The translations under genes and the position numbers were made by a program. 64,000 nt of DNA, taken from positions 8,779,771-8,843,770 of the forward strand of contig NC_058165.1 of assembly GCF_020080835.1 (NCBI RefSeq). The letters are read 5' to 3'. The DNA comes from Cotesia glomerata. Lineage: Eukaryota > Arthropoda > Insecta > Hymenoptera > Braconidae. The notes beneath the pieces were generated by a model. That model worked only from the letters and a program-made list of their open reading frames with translations, did no database searches and was not told where the DNA came from. Positions 38,801 to 50,850 of the stretch are shown here, piece after piece; within the stretch, counting starts at the first letter, position 1; every line of letters starts with the position of its first letter.

Positions 38801-40020
38801 ACACCATAAACAATAAATTGCGAGTATTTATCCGGTAATATAGTGACTTTATATTATATTGTACATAAACAGTTACAAGTGAGTTGTTTATTGATGATTG
38901 ATCGTATAGATTGTATGGATTTAGGTCGAGCTGATATGTCGATGACGAGGCTTCTGATTCACTGTTTAATGTATCTATACATCTATATCTCAACTAGACT
39001 AATACTAGGTTATGCTATCACCTATACACATTCAGGTATCTATACAATATAGCAGTATAGCACATAGTATGTACATATAGGTAGATGGTAGATAGATAGA
39101 GATTGTTAGGGCACTCAGATGAGGATTAGGGGATGCAACCATATACGTATTGGTGATGTAATTATTCGTTTGATCAGGGGACAAGTCCCTTTGGTTGAAT
39201 AATACACACCCCAAAGTATACACAACCCTATTACTATATACTAGAATACTCCTCAACGCTATGGGAACGATCTGGTCTGAAATTTCCGTTTCATCTACTC
39301 CCACCCTCGCCATTATTCAACGCAATTTCATTCCTCAAACAATAATAACTTTTACTGAATTTGTGATTGTCATTGCTATAATTACCAATGCGAGTCTCCA
39401 CTTGCAAACATTTTCCATTGATTTTTTTCGAACTTTTAATCATTTATCATTAGTTTAAATCGTCAATGATAAGTGTATAATGTGCGTAAGTAGTAAACAA
39501 GCTATAAATACCGAATTGAAGAGAGAAGAAGAAGGAGAATAAGTATTTCCGCCAGTGTCTTATTTTGTTTTACGGTATTTGACGACGTAGTTATTAAATA
39601 ATCTGAATTTAAATCGGCATAAGTTTAGTTGCTGTGTAAAATTAGTGTTTGCACAATATGTTTTCGTTTACTTTTTAATATTATGAGAATTATATCAAGT
39701 TTAATTCTAGTATTATAAATAAATTTCACTATATTCCTTATATTTTCATGATTTTTAAGTATTTATACTTCTCAATATTAAATAAAATGAAGTAATTCCA
39801 AAAATATGCTTTATTATTTCGTAATACGACCAAAGTAAATCCAGTCGTGGAAGCCATTAATAATTTAGATAATCGCAATAGCGTATTTATGAAAAAATCA
39901 TCTATTTGCTTTTTGTGAGGTTAGGATGACCGTTCCTTGGGGACTGGAGGGATGGAAAAAAGATATGAATAATACGGAGTGCATTGGTATGCGAGTGACT
40001 GTTGGCCCTCGCCAAATTGA
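35845..40020. other. Non-coding stretch, moderate composition, no gene recognised
   Basis: Open frames of 60-80 codons occur (for example 36116-36352 and 36389-36580), but at this less AT-rich composition that is expected by chance and none matches a known family. Splice-site pairs do not link them. The interval 38300-39000 returns to very high AT. No tRNA, rRNA or transposase was seen. Confidence 0.5.
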
Positions 40021-40030
40021 CTCGAGCCAT

Positions 40031-40044
40031 GTCACCATGGCAAC
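40031..40044. promoter_or_regulatory. RFX X-box GTCACCATGGCAAC
   Basis: Reverse complement GTTGCCATGGTGAC, which is identical to the 14 bases at 56460-56473 and differs from the palindrome at 35822 in two positions. The flanks of the three sites are unrelated, so they are not copies of one repeat. It overlaps an anonymous 99-codon open frame (39926-40225), which I do not call as a gene. Confidence 0.5.
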
Positions 40045-40694
40045 ACACAACTACTCAGACTTCCGGCTGGTCGATATCCTACCACTTGGATATTTTGTGG
40101 CGGACCTTGCGACTTTTACTACCAACATCCAATCTACAAACGCCAACCTAACCTCAACTTCGAAATACTTTTCTTTCCTAAGGGAATTTATCGACTCCTC
40201 ACAGTGTCCTAATTCTTATTTTTGACTCACACTAACTTAGACTCTGATGATATGCTCCAGGGACCAAGTGTTTACTTGCCGTTAGGTTTATAATGTCAAC
40301 AATCGATCCCTCCGGCCCTTAACTCTCAGTTCGCAAATCCCACTTTTAGTGGCCTCATTTTAGATTATTTAGACAAAAAAGCTCACGACTAAAAGATAGT
40401 TATTAAGCTATTTTCAAATTATGCATCAGGTTTATGGATTATGGATTGGCTGTGGATCCTACAGTATGGCCAGAAGAGGTGAGAAGGAAATTGAGAATTA
40501 AGAAACAAGGAACGAAGAGTCAAGCATGCGCATAAGAGCATGGGGACATACAGGTGCTGGCAGCAGACGGCACTCGGTGAGACTAAGATCCCTCAATATT
40601 AACGCGTATGTGTCGCCGACAGGTGGCAATGTTAACGTGTGCCCAATTGCTCGGGTTTTATATTAAAATAAAAAAACTTGAGAGGTGTCAAGGG

Positions 40695-40730
40695 ACACCC
40701 GGATGGAACGAAGTTCCTTTCGATTTATTA
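40695..40730. repeat. Dispersed repeat with GGAACGAAGTTCC palindrome (forward copy)
   Basis: GGACACCCGGATGGAACGAA, then 'gttcctttcg'. The same words appear in reverse complement at about 42655-42700, where they read AAGGAACTTCGTTCCAAAAG, then 'gacac'. The palindrome core is at 40705-40717. Confidence 0.5.
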
Positions 40731-41022
40731 GTAAAGGAATTGTAATAAAATTTTATTTTATTTAGAAAGAAGAAACGAAAATAACCCTGATAGCTATCCA
40801 ATCGTAAAAGTTAACGTTAAAATGCAATCCAACTTATGCACAATCTAGTGCCGGAAATTCACTTTAACTTTTCTCAATATCTTGTAGTACAAGTCTTAAT
40901 ATGAACTTTTAGTGAAGTTGGACAAAACACTTATTGATATGGCAGATTATCAGAATTTGTCTCTTTTTTACATCGGTAGGTAATTTATCGGTAAAAAAAC
41001 GAAGCACAGTAAAAATTTTTTA

Positions 41023-41357
41023 CCACCCCGCACGGAAAAAGTATATATTCTGGAATATATTCTGAAATATATTCTAGAATATATCCGAGAATATATTCCG
41101 AATATAACCCGTTTTGCCCAAGGAATATATTCCGGAATATATGGGCATGCACTCACTTGTATTCCGTTTTACTCCAAATTTTTCTCTGGTCTGTCGTCAG
41201 ATCTATGGTCTGATCCATCGTATATATACTGAATATATTATATACTTTTGAAATATATTCCTTGGGTAAAACGGGCTATATCCGGAATATATTTAGAATA
41301 TATTCTCGGATATATTCTAGAATATATACTAGAATATATACTTTTTCCGTGGGGGAC
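41023..41357. mobile_element. Foldback element with arms built from GAATATATTC-type tandem units
   Basis: The left arm (about 41023-41135) begins CCCCGCACGGAAAAAGTATA and ends ACCCGTTTTGCCCAAGGAAT. The right arm (about 41240-41357) begins ATTCCTTGGGTAAAACGGGC and ends TATACTTTTTCCGTGGGGG. The arms are near-perfect reverse complements. Each contains five to seven copies of a self-palindromic ~12-16 bp unit such as TGGAATATATTC. About 105 bp of unrelated spacer separates them. It has no coding capacity; the repetitive Ile/Tyr frames it creates are artefacts. Confidence 0.65.
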
Positions 41358-41387
41358 GTACATAATAAAAAAAACAATATTATATAG

Positions 41388-41460
41388 TTCGACCGGGGAG
41401 TCGAACCCGGGTAGATTGGTTACGAGGCAAGCTCTCTACCAGATGAGCTATCCGAGATGC
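41388..41460 (-). repeat. tRNA-derived relic, Thr-like anticodon region
   Basis: On the minus strand an A-box TAGCTCATCTGGTAGAG and a B-box GGGTTCGACTCC are excellent and correctly spaced, with a CTCGTAA loop that would place CGT as anticodon. The acceptor stem halves do not pair and the anticodon stem is poor, so this is a tRNA pseudogene or SINE head, not a working tRNA. It abuts the foldback element through a short A-rich stretch. Confidence 0.5.
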
Positions 41461-41512
41461 TTGACGCGAATGCAACTTTAGTCACTTATTTCTGACATAT
41501 TATTTCTATAAT

Positions 41513-41765
41513 GTACTAGCTGACCCGGTGAGCTTTGTATCACCTACAATATATTTTGTTACACCTTTCGATCAGCGATTATCAATCTTTAAACTCTAAC
41601 CTACTTCGATAAATGAACTTTCGGGTTTTATAAAAATTTTTCTAAACCATCCCTGAACTATAGCGAACAAAACAAAAAAAAATTTTTGAAAATGGGCCCA
41701 GCCGTTTTTTAGTTTTAGTGAGACTAACGCACAGCAATTTATTTTTATATATATAGATATAGATA
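41513..41765 (+). mobile_element. 3' tail of a non-LTR retrotransposon-like element
   Basis: Starts TACTAGCTGACCCGGTGAGC, includes 'gggcccagccgttttttagttttagtgagactaacgcacagc' and ends in TTTTTATATATATAGATAT. This 'CTAGCTGACCCGG ... CCGTTTT.GAGTT ... TTTTTATATATATAGA' layout is a recurrent 3' end of non-LTR (RTE-like) elements in insects, from memory. No reverse transcriptase remains. Confidence 0.5.
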
Positions 41766-43380
41766 ATATAAAATGTAAAATTGTATTTGCAGTTATGAAT
41801 ATAAAGTGAGTGAGTTAATTAAATTTAAAAGTTTTTTGTTTTTAGCTATGACATTAAAGTAAGCAGTCACTTGACTATTTTTTAATTTTTTTTAACAAAT
41901 AAATTTGTTCCAAAAAATTATTTATAAAAAATTGCATTATTAATTTTTGTAAATTTCTACATGTCAATTTTTTTTCTAATTATTTTTTACCATAATTTAC
42001 TTGTTAAAAAAAATTCTTAAAATTATCAAATGTCAACTAGATTAATTTTCATTTTTAGCTTTAAAAATGTAAAAAAATGTTTTAATAATTTATTAATAAA
42101 AATAAATATCTGAAATCACATGATGTTTAATTTTCTTAAATATAAAAATACTCTGAAACCTTTTATGAAATTATTTACAAAGCATTAAAATTTTTATTTA
42201 TCGTCCTATTATTTTTCATTAATTTTTTATAAGAAGTGATTGACAATTAACTTGCAAAAAACTTTTTTAAATCATGGTTTTCTAATCAACTTGAAGGTCC
42301 GAATAAATATAACTTGAAGTAACATTAATTTTTCTATAAATTTTACAGTTAAAGTTACAGTAATTTTTCATTAAAAAATCTTCCAACGTCAAGTTACTAT
42401 ACAATTTCAACACAAATTGTATATAAGTTTTACTGTACAAGTCTTGGAGTAAACTTAACGTTAACTTTGACTAAACTTCCTATACTACAAGTATTTTTAT
42501 AGTAAGTATGGCTATCAGAGAACTGGCTTGCTTTCTATAAGAGAGAGAGAGAGACAGACAGAGAAACATGCGCACACCGCACGGCTTACAATAGCTTACT
42601 ATAGCAAAAAGTGTCGTTACAACTTTTCGTATGAATTTTTTCCGTCTAGCCCCCTTTCGCAACGCGCGATAAGGAACTTCGTTCCAAAAGGACACATGCC
42701 GATCTTTTGTCTTATTGAGGAAACAAACATCTGTTTTACTTTTTTGATATATGTAGCTAAAAATCTATTGCCAGGTCCAACTGGATTTTCTAATTATGTT
42801 ATAATTATATAATCAATCGATAATTGATCTTCGTTATTTTTTGAAGTCGATCAGTTGTCTGTGGGAAATAATTTTGAGGTTAGAAGTGGATTCACCTGAA
42901 ATTTTCAATGTTTCATAGTAATATTTATGCCAGGGACATAGGGATTATTTGAATTTCTTAGAGAAATATACAATTGAATCAATGATCAAATGTTAACAAC
43001 TATGATAATAATATTTAGATGATGACTTCTCCTTCCCATCAACCAAATAGATATCTCCTAAATTCTCAAAATAAACAAACTACAAGAGGGAAAAGGCCAT
43101 ATCTATTATTAAATTTAAAGTTCTTTTCACCCGGAATATATACATATTCTTTATACTCTTTCAGACTTTTTTGACCCTGCTCATATCAAGCTTCACCCTA
43201 CAAAATAAACGAGCATCAGAATCCCAGTCACTTCCGCGGGAACCAACATTTCAACCCTCCTATTTCAACGAGTTTCGTTACCGCCAACTCCTCCTCCTCT
43301 CCAGCTTATCCCTTCACCATAAACCTAAAATTGTACGAGCTTGAACTCCTACTCTTTCCCCTCCGGTGAAAACCCATTCA
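41766..43380. other. Non-coding, AT-rich, with (GA)n tract
   Basis: Nothing coding seen. It has a short GA microsatellite at 42540-42555 and the reverse-complement copy of the GGAACGAAGTTCC repeat (about 42655-42700). From 43,000 the sequence becomes richer in GC. Confidence 0.5.
42655..42700. repeat. Dispersed repeat with GGAACTTCGTTCC palindrome (reverse copy)
   Basis: CGCGCGATAAGGAACTTCGT, then 'tccaaaaggacac', is the reverse-complement counterpart of 40695-40730. The palindrome core is at 42673-42685. Confidence 0.5.
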
Positions 43381-46300
43381 TCTATTCCGCGGATTCCCTA
43401 GAATAGTGCAGATTGTTCAGAATTTCGAGGCGTCTGAGAGGAGAGGTCCAGTCGGGGATCGTTGGGTTCTGTGGAGGGGAAATATGGATCGGAGGAGGAA
43501 CAGACGCAATCGCAATAGAACACTGGAAGGGACTGAATATACTGAGCTTGAGGGGGGTAGTGGACTCGGAAGTGAGGGTAGCCGATTCTAGATGGGGATG
43601 GCGGGGGTGGTTAGTTTGGTGTATATGTATATATGTATATATGTATGATGGGGTGAATATATCGCAATCGGGGGCACTATGTCGCGGCGATGGCGGCCCT
43701 GGTCTGTTAGTGTATACTAACACTCATAAGAGTTCTCTCCCTTTTGTGTGGGTTAGTCCCAAGAAGTTTAAGTTGGTGATGTCGAGTCTTACTATCAGAG
43801 GGCACTGAAGGAGTTACAAAGTGAATAAAAGGAGTTTGAGTTTGAGGTAAACAGAGACCGAGCAGTGGAGACCAAGACCGAGACAGAGTATAGAAGAAAA
43901 TAGTCTGCATTCTACATCGGTATCCTGTAATAGTGAAGCGTCTTGTCGGCCGCTGATCAATAACTAAGGGGTGGTATGGCGGGCATCTCTCACCCTCCGT
44001 CCCTCAATCCTCTCACTCCAAACTGTAGCACATCATCCCGTCCAGTACTCCAACACTACACTCGAGCTAACCCCTATCCCTAGCTCTAGCCCTAGCCCTA
44101 GTCCGCAAACACCCCTATCACCTCGTCTACCCTCGTGACCCCCCACGTAATTTACGTCACGGCCGTAAAGTTCATCTGACTTTGCAATAGTTGCACATTC
44201 CTGAAAGGAAAAGCCGAAGAGCTGCAGGCTGGAGGAGGAATATTTAAAACAAACTAGTATGCCTTTTCTGATCGATCACTGTTTCTTTAGTTTCAATGCT
44301 CAGGATTGTCAGATTTATTGGAAATCTTTTTGACGATTAGACGAGACAATATTTTACCCCTAACGATTTTTTCCAATGATCTATAGCATAGAAGAATTAA
44401 TAAAGAAGTTCTGTACATCTGTACATTCTTATTCTCAAGGGGAAGACTCATAATATAGAAATTAACTTCGTTTGATTTGGAATAAGAAATTGGATCTATT
44501 GACCGAACCCTAGCCCTTTACAGAAAATAATTATCAACACCGTAACGCTATTGAGGTCGATTGAGTTAAAACACTATACCTCAGACAGCCTCATACTCAG
44601 CCTTCCGACAATACACCTAGTCCCAACGCGGCAGCACAGAAGATCAATAGGAATCTTACGCCCGGTACGAGATCTCCCTCCTCCTACGCCTCCGTAGCTT
44701 CTTCGTCTTAGTCCTCTTCGTTCCATAGTATACCGTGTACGTGTAATGTGCTATGTGCTTTGCTGCCAAAGCACAAAGGTGCTCACCCTGATAGTCCTGG
44801 TTTCCTCTCCCTCATTTCCTCTCCACTACCCTGAGAAACTGAGGGATACTCGGTCCCCAAGACTCGACAAAAAACGCTGGAATTTTATCCCACTAGTTTC
44901 CTGTATCTCTCTTTTTTTCTGTCTTTTTTGCCCAACGCTCACCTCTACTCTTGTATCTAATAAATAAGAATTTATCTGAAATTATTTCGCAGGCTTGGAA
45001 AATTGTCTTGTAATTTTCTTCACGAATTTTACGATGTGCGACGATCTATGACATTAGTGACGGCTTGGTTGATCAAAATTCCAACTCCGTCTCAGCTTCA
45101 AGCATCATGAAACCACTAATCTTGCTCTCAAGCTGCTTTGAAACATTAAAGTCCTTCATTACTTGCATCTAACTCGATACATAATAATAATATACCAAAA
45201 ATGGGGTGGTGTTAGTCCCGAAAATGAGCCCGCGGCACGCACCGTGACGCGTGCACATGGTTTGAATGCGTCCGCGTCGATTTCGTCGCCACCTGTTCTG
45301 CCGACACATAACAAAATGGATAATAACAACCAACAGGGATAGTAATAAAATAAAATAAGGAAAAATTATCAACGAAGAATTCGGAATAAGGAAAGGAAAG
45401 AAAATAAAATAAAAGGTTTCTAGATCCAGTCCGAAACACCTGTCTGGCTTGATCTTCGACAGTTTTTTGGGCATGTGTTTGTGTAGAAAAAGTCGGAGAA
45501 AGCGCACGTGCCTCAGCACCTGTCATCTACCAACAGTAACGACAGTTGGTCATCTTGGATTATTTTTTTTACTTTACGTCTTGTAATGCATATTTTTGTA
45601 GCAAAATTTAAATCTAGACTAGATCCACAAAACTTGCCGATTTCTACTTTATCGATCCAGTAGAGTTTTGGGTTATTGATTGATCCGTAGGGTCACGAGT
45701 GTTGAATTTGATTGGTGTTTAGTAGGGCTGCTCCGGAGGGTGTAAGGGAAATGATAAAACGAAATTAGGTTGATTAGACAAGTAGGTTGGAAGTTATAGA
45801 GTTTTCCTAAGTTTATAGAATGCGTACGACAAACTAGATAAGGATCTATCGAAAATTCAAAGTTACAATTTTTTATATCCTCAAAAGATCAAAACCTTCA
45901 ATTTACAAATAAAAAAAATCTTAATTTAAATCTTATTTAAAAAGCGATGAAAATTATCCATTATTTTTTCGTGTTTACGAAATATAATTAGTCACGCCGC
46001 TATTTTGTTATTACTACTTTTCCCACAAGTAAGAGTAAGATCAGAGAGTAGAGTGATTCGTTGATTTTACAACCTCGAGTAAATACTACAAACTAATCTA
46101 ACAACAACAAGAACAACAGCAACAAACTGATTTGAGAAAGTGCAAAATACTGACGGTCACATAGGATAGTGCGAGAAGCAACTAATCCATAGGTTGGGGT
46201 GCTGGAGGTGGAAAGAGTTAAATATACAATATAGAAGTGAAGAGTGAGGCGAGGTAGACCATGACTTTTCGTAGGTAATGTTACTGACACAGATATTAAA

Positions 46301-48829
46301 TCCGGGTGTGTAACCACAGTTGCTGTTTATGCCATTTTTAATTTAATAGAAAGAGATTATACTCTGGAGCTATTTTCGTCATAAATGTCTAATATCTTGT
46401 TGATACTGAGCTCAGATCTGCTTAATTAAAAAAAAAAAAAAACATTAACATTATTAATTATCTATCCACAATAATATCTATGTGTTGTATGTTGTGTTTC
46501 AAACAGTTACTAACTAAATTCACTATGGGTTCGGCTGGCGCCTATTCGCCGACTAGACGTCGATCGATCGGTAGTAATCGCGGAAGGTGCATAATGAGCC
46601 CAAGAATGCACGCAATACCGTGCATTACGTCCTCATATATCTAACTATATATACTATATACATACATACATATTATAGTGTACGTAACGTACATATTGCA
46701 CTCAATCCCTCATTGCAATTCAATCGCACATATCGAGTGTTTCAGCCCAACGGCTATTATAACATTTAATACCAAACCTAGTCATTTATATAGATATTTA
46801 ATAATATTATAATAACCTGTGAACTACGTCTACTATGTACTTATGCTACGTTTATAATTTTATCGATTGATTTATGGGTTTTAATTATAAATCTAATTTT
46901 TTTGATCAAAATGTTTATTGATGAGATTTATTCTTTTAGTATTTATTAAATAAAAATGTTTGATCCCCGGTAGATTAATTTCAACATAATGTACTTATAT
47001 AGTAGATTGAATTGATTAATTGGTAGCGTAAATTTATTAAAAAGTTTGCTCTAAATATAAGTCTTAATCGTATAAAATTAAAGTATAACTTCTAAAAAAT
47101 TATATCTTTAATATTTTTTGGGTGAATTCTAAAAATAAATTCCCTGAAAAAGTAGTAAAAATATGATTTTAAAAATAATATTCTTTAGGGAGAAAAAAAC
47201 TTTTCAATAAAAAGAAATAAAACTAAATTTCAAGGTTGTATTTTTACGAGTGCAATGTTGAGAAAATATTTTTCCCGAAAAACATACGTACTAGCATACA
47301 CTGCAGCGTCACCGATGAAATAAAATATGTTAAAGAGTCATAAATTTTAAAAGTCCCTGTGTTTTGTAGTTTGGAGCAGTGTTAAGTGTAAGTCTGTCAA
47401 TCTGTTTAAAAACATTTTAGTGTGTTTAAAACCTAAGATGTGCGGTCCTTTCTTCGACTTCCTCTTACCCCTCTTTTAGTTACTTTCTCTCTTACATTTT
47501 TTCTGAATTTTTTTCTCAGCGAAACGCTGCTATTATTGTATGTATATGTCGTCAAGATGCCACTAAAGCTAATCCTAAACTGAGAACCCGAATAAATATT
47601 CATATAGTTACATCCAGAATGAAAAAGAAAAAGAAGGAGAAGAAGATCCCCATTCCCAATAGTATACCTATTAATATGTAGTAGTCAAGTATTTTGGTCG
47701 GGTATAAGTATAAGTAACTAAACATTATTTTTCGTAAGGTTTAGGCTGAGGACAGATCATAAATTATTTGGTGTCTTCACGCACACGTTTACGGTCACAG
47801 TCAGCGTTAGCCCAAATTAGCAGTCTTACTATTACTGTCTGTGTATATTGTGTGTAAGCATAGCCAGTCGTAACTATATAGTTTACAACTACAACTATAT
47901 AAGTACAGCTCACCATGAGGCCCTGACACCCGACTATAAGCCTAGTAGTGTTAGGTGATGCCTTTTAGGTTTTTTACTATTATATACAAATACAATGTAA
48001 AACTAGTTATAGTATAGTGTAGGGATACTATTGACAAACTTAAACTCAGCTATAGGTATAACAGAAATAGTTACTGTCAGGTAAAGACGTCTTAACCTAT
48101 TCATTAGCAACGAATCACGCTACTTAGGAAAATGTTTATCCAATAACCTCTTATTGTCTCTGTATAGTTATTTAAGTTTAAAAAGATATTTTTTCAATTC
48201 AATTTTTGCTTGGAACATATACTTCAGCAAACTATGCTTACATTATAGTCACGGCTGAATGTTGAAAAATCGATAATGAGAATGAATCATCACACTAAGA
48301 ATTGGACTGCGATGCATGCCATACGGCGATAGATGACCAGATGTCCATTTATGCAGTAGCAGGACTTACGCAAGCGTCTGGATTAAATAATATAAGCTCG
48401 ATATCAAGCTTCAACAGACGGAGTCAAAAATTTTAGCCAATATTTAATCATAATCTTTTTGATCTTCCGAAGTTATGTGGTGTAGAGAAAAATTTATACA
48501 ATATAGTCTCAAAAGGTACCTACATAAACCATATAATAAAGTATGAAAAGGCAAGGACTAACTAATACAGAGTGTTCTATTATGCCTTTGCTTGATAGCT
48601 TGCGGTATTGTAGTTGAAGGTACATCCTCAGATAGTCCTCTGATTTTGCAGAACAAGAAGAACAGAAGATTCTTCAACATTAGTATTAGTATAAGGATAG
48701 ATCTTGGTTGGTCTTGTAGTTGTGGGTTCTATTCTATCCCATGTTTAGTTTATAAGTTGCTTGGGTTGCAACGCCCCAGCTGTCGCTGTATGTCGATACA
48801 TATGCATAGCACCATGCTTTTCCGTTTAG
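43381..48829. other. Non-coding stretch with GC-rich islets, no gene recognised
   Basis: Open frames at 43382-43808 overlap on both strands and match nothing I know. GC-rich islets lie at 44040-44170 (with CACGTAATTTACGTCAC, a CRE-like word at 44152-44160), 45219-45305 and 46530-46600. A dispersed GTAC repeat fragment is at 44403-44440. The interval 45850-47300 is AT-rich and empty. Confidence 0.45.
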
Positions 48830-48914
48830 CTAGACTTACCTCTGACCAAGAACCTTGATGTTGGTGTTCGTCTTGGCTTTGCCAATGCCGTGTTGATAAA
48901 TGATGGTCAGTGTA
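48830..48914. other. Exon-like segment open on both strands with splice signals
   Basis: Plus strand: acceptor CTTTTCCGTTTAG|CTAG at 48829 and donor GATG|GTCAGT at 48906 would frame a 76-base exon (LDLPLTKNLDVGVRLGFANA...). Minus strand: acceptor CACATCAG|T and a very strong donor CAGAG|GTAAGTC would frame 48914-48840 (...GIGKAKTNTNIKVLGQR). At most one can be real, and perhaps neither. I recognise no family in either reading. Confidence 0.2.
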
Positions 48915-49031
48915 CTGATGTGTGTATATGTGTGTGTGGGTTCGAAGGCACAAGGCACCTATACTGCAAATTGCCAGGCAGGTACTTATACTGGGTACTG
49001 GGTACTGGGGTGCCTTGAGATCGGTATGTAG

Positions 49032-49160
49032 GCAGATGCTGAGGAATGCTGGGAGCTAGTTGCACTCTCTAAGGAAGATGCAATCGCTGACGTTCTGAGA
49101 GACTCCCCGCTAGTCAAGGACACCAACAGGACAATGCACTTCCGTGTTTTAATATTTTAA
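49032..49160 (+). CDS. Candidate terminal exon of an unknown gene
   Basis: A 42-codon frame directly after TATGTAG|GCA ends at TAA 49158-49160. It reads ADAEECWELVALSKEDAIAD..., then VLRDSPLVKDTNRTMHFRV.... The residues are mixed and amphipathic, unlike the low-complexity frames of the surrounding AT-rich DNA, and the frame is closed by a TAG immediately before the possible acceptor, as expected of an exon. The polypyrimidine tract is poor, and frames this short arise by chance at this composition. It could belong with the plus-strand reading at 48830-48905. No family recognised. Confidence 0.2.
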   Translation, partial: ADAEECWELVALSKEDAIADVLRDSPLVKDTNRTMHFRVLIF

Positions 49161-50221
49161 GGATTATTTAACCCAAGACACCTGTCAACGGCTCTTGATG
49201 TAATGACTTACAATTCACGGTGCAAAAGCTTATTTGCCGATTGGATATGTACGTTATAGCTTCGTTAAAACTTAGTTTTTGAGGATTAATTCTTCTATGA
49301 TGCTTGTTGGTATTAACCTTCAGCTTGGGAAGCTGATGATAAAAAAATCTGATAGTTATAGTTGATTAAAATAGTGTAATGACTAATGATATTTTTATTC
49401 TATTTAATTCAATATCGTACAAAAAAGTAATTTATCAATACCGAAAAGAACGTGAAATAAGGTTTAATAATAAATACGAGTTTTATGTAATTGCATCAGG
49501 AAATGAGAGCAATTGAATATTATAATAATTTATATGATATCCATGCACAAAGTTTTATGTCAGCTAAACATGGCATTAAACTTGCTACAATGTACATATC
49601 ATTGCAGAACACAAAAAATAGGTTAGATAGATGTAATTTTAGTATCATCTTATACATATCAATTGCCTGAAGGTAATAAATAATAGCGCATAAAGGATCA
49701 TACCTTAGGTGTGAGCTCAATAAAATTATTCCAATGTATGTAATTTTGAAATGCCCACACGCATCAGTTAAAAAAACCTCATTACATTATGTAATATGAA
49801 ATTAAAAAGTTGTATTTTTTTTATTTTGATTTTGTAACTCATTCAAAGGATTCAAATAGTATAAGTGTTCGTAGGTAATATTAAATTTTGTGTTATCGCT
49901 CCGTACATGACATGCATGCTCAATGATCAATGGTCGATTTTGCCTGTCCAATGGATCAGATGGATCCAAAATGTCAAACGAGGACGAAATTTTCTTGAAA
50001 ATGAACACTCATTGTGTTTATAAGCCGTCGAAATATTTAGGTATAAATTTGTGGGCATATTTACTTGTTCACAGAGCAATCGTTTTCTATCTATACATCT
50101 ATACATTGGTAACCCCTCGTGCACGCTTGAAAATCAATAGCACTTCGTACACAAAGCGTCATCGAGCCCGAGGGAGAGGCATAAATCACTGCCGACTACT
50201 CTTCTAGCTCCGTCTACTAAC

Positions 50222-50297
50222 TACATATAGATATGTATATATACATACATACATACACACATACATACATGCGTTATATTATATTATATTATATTAT
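50222..50297. repeat. Compound microsatellite (TA)n-(CATA)n-(ATATT)n
   Basis: ATGTATATATACATACATAC, then a run of CATA units, then four ATATT-type units 'tatattatattatattatat'. Confidence 0.85.
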
Positions 50298-50850
50298 ACA
50301 CTTTTATACGACATTATTTAAACCCCGCTTGGGGTTAAATATTCTTAAGCTAGAAAAATAAAATCTTTACTATTGCAAACATCTCTGGCTATCCGTTTCT
50401 CTGTTTCACGTAGTAGAAATTTTGTATTGTATGATAATAATAATAAAAATATCAACAATAAACATTGAAAAAATAATTATTGTTGCAAGGTATAAGCTAC
50501 AAGTTATAAGAATAAAAAATCAATTGGTTAATGTGTTGGTTTGAAAGACGTGGCTGTCAAAAATGTCGGCGCGTCAGTTAACATAAATATAAGTCGTCTG
50601 TCTCTTTTTAACTCACAAAGATAATTCGTCAGTACTATTATACGCTGTGTAGTGTGTAATAATGTTTAATCCTTTTTGACGACATACCAACTCATCTCTT
50701 ACTCAACAATTCATTGCGGCATTCACAGATATGATGAAACTAATTTTAAACTTTCGTTTCTTTTTTTTTAAATTCTATAATGATAAAACTTTTAGATTTT
50801 TAACACAAAATGTAAAAAATTTGATTTTATTTGATAAGACAATAAAAGTT

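Noticed and set aside
41388..41460. Functional tRNA-Thr (CGT) gene
   Set aside because: A and B boxes are good, but the acceptor halves do not pair and the anticodon stem has mismatches. Kept as a tRNA-derived relic.
40968..41481. Frames with IYSRIYSRIY and EYILEYILEYIL repeats
   Set aside because: Direct translation of the TATATTCC tandem units in the foldback element, not a protein.
44060..44105. CCCTAGCTCTAGCCCTAGCCCTAG resembling telomere repeats
   Set aside because: The unit is a few imperfect CCCTAG hexamers, not the insect TTAGG repeat, and the array is tiny.
45440..45519. Minus-strand exon-like segment (HVRFLRLFLHKHMPKKLSK)
   Set aside because: The acceptor is fair but the only donor is a weak GTGTTT, two frames are open, and no family was recognised.
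46525..46590. ATG in good context opening MGSAGAYSPTRRRSIGSNR
   Set aside because: Closes after 40 codons without a convincing donor; probably a CG-rich regulatory islet.
48072..48094. Similarity to the insect miR-8 mature sequence (ACTGTCAGGTAAAGACGTC)
   Set aside because: The 5' seed region differs and no complementary arm lies 15-40 bases upstream, so no miRNA hairpin forms. Probably chance.
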